From CAVQEG01 sp963711465 (GTDB taxonomy: Bacteria > Bacteroidota > Ignavibacteria > OLB7), in contig CAVQEG010000001.1 of assembly GCA_963711465.1 (NCBI GenBank), forward strand, positions 1,612,001-1,676,000: DNA of 64,000 bases, given 5' to 3'. Numbering within the stretch: position 1 is the stretch's first letter; each line of letters begins with the position of its first letter. The position numbers were made by a program, and so were the translations under genes. Of the stretch, positions 61,314 through 64,000 are shown piece after piece. Below the pieces are notes generated by a model. The model worked only from the letters and a program-made list of their open reading frames with translations. It was not told where the DNA came from and searched no databases.

Positions 61314-61485
61314 GACTTCGACCTGGAAATGTTGCGTGCGTTTGATGGCCCGTTGTTGCGGGCGCCGACAGCACGTTGTATTGGAATGACGAATTCGAAG
61401 CCCCGATCACGCAACCTCGACGCGCACCGCCGCAGGCATCCACGTCGACGACGTGCGCAGCGGGCACGTGTAACACCGACGCTAG

Positions 61486-61995
61486 CTACTGCTGCTTGCG
61501 TGTCACGAAGTTGAACAGCGTCGCGTTCTTGGCCTGCAGCGTATTGATCACCCGATCGATCCACGCATACTCGACGTCCTGATCCGCCTCCACGACGAAC
61601 ATGGTCTTCGGCGCCATACTGCGCGTGACGCTTACAAGGTTCCCGAGCGTCACGGTGTCTCGCACCGGCACCTGCGCCAGCTGTTTCTCCTCCGGCGTGA
61701 GCGACGGGACCGCGCCGTAGATCGGACCGCGTGCGTTCTCGTTGGTCACAGCATACCACATCGACGTGTCGTGGTCTTCCGGCGTGATGGCAATCTTGAT
61801 GATAGCCGTCTCGGTCTCCGGGAGCTTCGCCGTATCGGCTTGTGCGATCGGCGGCTTGATCTCGAATTTCTGCTCGCTCTCGGCCTGCGACTTGAACTTC
61901 GCGGTGAACATGAAGAACGTCAGCAGCAGGAACGCGATGTCGACCAGTGGGGTCATGTCGAGTTTGAACCCGACGCGCTTCAGTTTATGAGCCAT
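61486..61995 (-). CDS. exbD: ExbD-type biopolymer transport protein (second copy)
   Basis: 169 residues. It shares VGFKLDMTPLVDIAFLLL with the other copy, including the proton-path Asp. The periplasmic domain (~35-169) diverges strongly from that copy, which implies a heteromeric ExbD pair, as in Bacteroidota clusters with two ExbD genes. The neighbouring exbB gene is 90 bases upstream, with a short hairpin between. Confidence 0.93.
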   Translation of the reverse strand: MAHKLKRVGFKLDMTPLVDIAFLLLTFFMFTAKFKSQAESEQKFEIKPPIAQADTAKLPETETAIIKIAITPEDHDTSMWYAVTNENARGPIYGAVPSLTPEEKQLAQVPVRDTVTLGNLVSVTRSMAPKTMFVVEADQDVEYAWIDRVINTLQAKNATLFNFVTRKQQ

Positions 61996-62044
61996 CGTTG
62001 AGGGACTGCACCCGATCTGGAAAAATTGTTGACCCGCCGCGCGA

Positions 62045-62072
62045 GGCGACGCCCGAGACCTCGAGCGTCGCC
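62045..62072 (-). terminator. Hairpin between exbB and exbD
   Basis: An 8-bp perfect stem (GGCGACGC / GCGTCGCC) with a 12-base loop sits 14 bases beyond the exbB stop on the minus strand. There is no T-tract. It could attenuate or process the transcript, setting the ExbB:ExbD ratio; that is inference. Confidence 0.45.
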
Positions 62073-62085
62073 ATCACCGGGGATA

Positions 62086-62871
62086 CTACTTCGACTTCAC
62101 CGTCAGGATCTCCATCATCGACAGCGTGGCCTCTTCGACCATGTACATGAAGTTGTCGACACGGTTGGTGAAGTAGTTGTACGAGACGATCGAGATGATC
62201 GCGGCAATGAGTCCTCCGGCCGTGTTGATCAGCGCCTCGGAGATACCGATCGACAGCTGGACGGCCGAGGCGGCCTGACCCGACATCGCGAGTGCCTGGA
62301 AGGCCCGGATCATTCCGATCGTCGTTCCCAGCAGGCCCACCATCGTCGAGATCGACGCGATGGTCGACAGCGCGATCAGGTTCTTCTCCAGCAGTGGCGC
62401 CTCCAGTCCCGTCGCCTCGTCGATCGACCGCTTCACCTCCACCATCTTCTTCTCGTTGTCCATCTCATTGTCTGATCGCACCCACTCGTAGCGATCGAGC
62501 CCGGCACGAATGATACTTGCGGCCGAACCCCGCTGCTTGTCGCAGGCCGCGATTGCTCCCTCGATGTCGCTGGCCAGCAGTCGGTCGTGCACGCTCTTGA
62601 GGAAGGCGGGAAGACTTCCCCGACCCGCTGCCTTCGACAGCGCGAAGAGTCGCTCGACGATGAAGGTGACGACCATGAGCGTGAGGCTGATCAGAATCGC
62701 CACCAGCGGCCCGCCGGTGTAGACCGTTCCGAGCAGGTTGCCCGCGACCGGGCTCTCCTTGGTAGCCGGATCGGTGAAGTTGCCCGGGGCGCCAAACACC
62801 AGGAAGTAGATCAGGAAGGCCACCACCAGACATACGACGACGACGCCGATGACGAAGAATCTGCTTTTCAT
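62086..62871 (-). CDS. exbB: ExbB/MotA/TolQ-family proton channel
   Basis: 261 residues from ATG 62871 (AAGGA four bases upstream); a longer frame lacks family similarity. Three hydrophobic regions are seen: ~6-28, ~58-82 (ILISLTLMVVTFIVERLF) and ~165-220 (LIALSTIASISTMVGLLGTTIGM). Conserved GLLGTTIGMIRAFQALA and GISEALINTAGGLIAAI fit ExbB. It forms the pentameric proton channel that powers TonB. It is the first gene of the Exb/TonB genes, with a STAS gene 27 bases upstream. Confidence 0.95.
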   Translation of the reverse strand: MKSRFFVIGVVVVCLVVAFLIYFLVFGAPGNFTDPATKESPVAGNLLGTVYTGGPLVAILISLTLMVVTFIVERLFALSKAAGRGSLPAFLKSVHDRLLASDIEGAIAACDKQRGSAASIIRAGLDRYEWVRSDNEMDNEKKMVEVKRSIDEATGLEAPLLEKNLIALSTIASISTMVGLLGTTIGMIRAFQALAMSGQAASAVQLSIGISEALINTAGGLIAAIISIVSYNYFTNRVDNFMYMVEEATLSMMEILTVKSK

Positions 62872-62897
62872 ACCGTCCTTGGAGAAGATGGAAGGAA

Positions 62898-63296
62898 TTA
62901 CTGGTTGGATGCTGCTGATGAAGATGCCGACGTGCCGTTCGGATTCTCCATCGTGATCTTTGCAAGCCCGTCCTCGAGAGAGTCGTAAATGGTGAATACC
63001 AGCACGAGCTTCGTGATCACGAAAATGTTTTCGATGCTGCCCGAAACATCGCACAGACCGATGCGTCCACCGCGCTTGCTCACGTGCGTGTGCGCGGCGA
63101 TCAGCACGCCGAGCGCCGTCGAGTTCAGATAGGTCACGTCCTCGAGATCGACGAGGACGTACGGTGCTTCACCCTCGGCGTCGACGATGAGTGCCTCGCG
63201 CAGCTGGTCGGTCTCCTCTCCGCCGACGAACTCACCTCGCGGTTCAACGATCCGGATTCCATCCTTGTTGGTGACCTTCACTTTGGGAGAGAGCAT
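62898..63296 (-). CDS. STAS-domain protein (anti-anti-sigma-like)
   Basis: 132 residues. The STAS fold is recognisable from IVEPRGEF, VLVDLEDVTYLNSTALGVLI and KRGGRIGLCDVSGSI; S75 or T76 in YLNSTALG is the usual phosphorylation site. Such proteins bind anti-sigma factors or act as regulatory scaffolds. The C-terminus has a Ser/Ala-rich tail (NGTSASSSAASNQ). No partner kinase or phosphatase is nearby. Its position before exbB may reflect only an operon neighbour. Confidence 0.85.
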   Translation of the reverse strand: MLSPKVKVTNKDGIRIVEPRGEFVGGEETDQLREALIVDAEGEAPYVLVDLEDVTYLNSTALGVLIAAHTHVSKRGGRIGLCDVSGSIENIFVITKLVLVFTIYDSLEDGLAKITMENPNGTSASSSAASNQ

Positions 63297-63456
63297 GCGT
63301 TCGCCTCGAGCAGGATTGGAATTCGTCCGACAAAAATGGCCGGTGTCGTGTGGAACGGGGGATTCGATTCAGGCAAGAACCACGAAAATATCCCCGTGGG
63401 TTCCGCCGTGCAAGCTATGATTCCATAACAGGTCCCGAAGTCGCGCTGCCGCCGCC

Positions 63457-64000
63457 TCATCTCCCACTGAGCGCCCCGTCCGCCCAGGAAGCCACCGAAC
63501 CGCCGGTCTGACGCCGGAATCGCTCCTCAAACGTGCCGACCTCGCTGCCGATCAACTGAAGCAGTGCCGTGCGACCGACCTGCGCGTCGAGATCCCGCAC
63601 CATCCGGCCGGCCGTTGCATAGGCCGCCCGCAGTCTCACCGCCGAGACGGACATTCGAAGTGTGTCCTCCAGCGCTGCCACCGATGCGAACCGCACCGTC
63701 TCCGGGTACACCTGGTCGGCCACCAGCATCGCCACACCCTCGTTGACCCATCGCGGAAGTCCCTCCCGCGCTTCGATCGCCATCGATACGTGTGCCAGTT
63801 CGTGGCGCAGCGTGCGCAGCAGACCCGGTCGGCCCAGCAGCACGTTCGCCGGCTGAAGATGGAGCACGCCGTCGCGGGCGACCGCGTTAAAGACCGCCCC
63901 CTCGCCTGTCGCCTCGCGGAATGCCGTCGTCGTCGCGTACATCCGTGCGTGCACTCTGGCCGGCAGCCGAAGACCGAACGCACGCACGGCGTCGTAGGCG
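63457..64000 (-). CDS. Peptidase MA-like protein, 5' end beyond window (partial)
   Basis: About 181 residues are in the window; the frame runs open to the edge (AYDAVRAFGLRLP). It contains the zinc-metalloprotease motif HELAHV with E following, preceded by a helix, and WVNEGVAMLVAD, which is typical of the peptidase MA/gluzincin-like family that needs HExxH plus a downstream Glu. A GTG at 63987 is a possible but unlikely start because the family pattern continues upstream. It is probably an exported enzyme or repeat-containing protein. The N-terminus is unseen. Confidence 0.8.
   Translation of the reverse strand, partial: AYDAVRAFGLRLPARVHARMYATTTAFREATGEGAVFNAVARDGVLHLQPANVLLGRPGLLRTLRHELAHVSMAIEAREGLPRWVNEGVAMLVADQVYPETVRFASVAALEDTLRMSVSAVRLRAAYATAGRMVRDLDAQVGRTALLQLIGSEVGTFEERFRRQTGGSVASWADGALSGR

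Noticed and set aside
1..64000. tRNA or rRNA genes
   Set aside because: No cloverleaf-type sequence or T-loop motif outside coding regions was found on either strand, and no rRNA-like stretch was seen. Matches to GTTCGAAT-like strings lie inside genes.
1..64000. Insertion sequence or prophage
   Set aside because: No transposase, integrase, terminal inverted repeat pair or phage structural gene was recognised.

Overview
The window comes from a GC-rich Gram-negative bacterium. Several features point to the Bacteroidota/Chlorobiota (FCB) group, plausibly a Kapabacteria/Ignavibacteria-like lineage. These are four very large secreted proteins ending in type IX secretion (T9SS) C-terminal sorting domains, Bacteroidota-like promoter elements (TTG-N19-20-TAnnTT), an ExbB-ExbD-ExbD-TonB-PstS-like-TPR cluster, OmpA proteins with PD40 repeats, and an unlinked GatA/GatC pair. 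The lineage is inferred from gene content only; no rRNA or tRNA gene was found.

Layout. 1-12443 (minus): a secreted/outer-membrane block with a truncated secreted protein, a double-OmpA barrel protein, a Kelch/choice-of-anchor-D T9SS protein and two tandem IgGFc-binding-type T9SS proteins. 12787-14769 (plus): an ABC exporter. 15030-20703 (minus): a small membrane protein, a RecB/Cas4-like Fe-S nuclease, era, an EnvC-like degenerate M23 protein, murA and a lipoprotein. 21165-30327 (plus): a PepSY/His-rich lipoprotein, psd, pssA, purS-purQ, two tatA-like genes, gatA, an OmpA/PD40 protein and a small barrel-like protein. 30368-33871 (minus): a DUF559-like protein, then an ECF sigma factor, an anti-sigma/beta-domain fusion and a lipoprotein. 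33930-46046 (plus): a methyltransferase and radical SAM pair, gatC, kdsB, a serine-palmitoyltransferase-like/GNAT fusion, an outer-membrane protein with a Tat-exported Mo-oxidoreductase and a cytochrome c, a homocysteine methyltransferase/MTHFR fusion and hpnE. 46095-46206: a 13-bp tandem repeat. 46330-64000 (minus): a barrel protein, a third IgGFc-type T9SS giant, a frameshifted OmpA/PD40 gene, DUF1573 and TPR proteins, a PstS-like lipoprotein, the TonB/Exb energy-transduction cluster, a STAS protein and a truncated peptidase-like protein.

How it fits together. Most of the window serves the cell envelope: phospholipid (psd, pssA), predicted sphingolipid (SPT-GNAT fusion), LPS (kdsB), triterpenoid (hpnE) and peptidoglycan (murA, EnvC-like) synthesis, OmpA tethers, TonB energy supply, and surface proteins for T9SS export. 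Core housekeeping genes (era, gatA, gatC, purS, purQ) are interspersed.

The most unusual observations are: a roughly ten-fold excess of the palindrome GAATTC in all reading frames and between genes; a homocysteine methyltransferase domain lacking all three zinc cysteines; a one-gene SPT/GNAT fusion; an anti-sigma factor fused to a barrel-like C-terminus; and a single-base frameshift in a large OmpA/PD40 gene whose predicted promoter contains a palindromic operator-like element.
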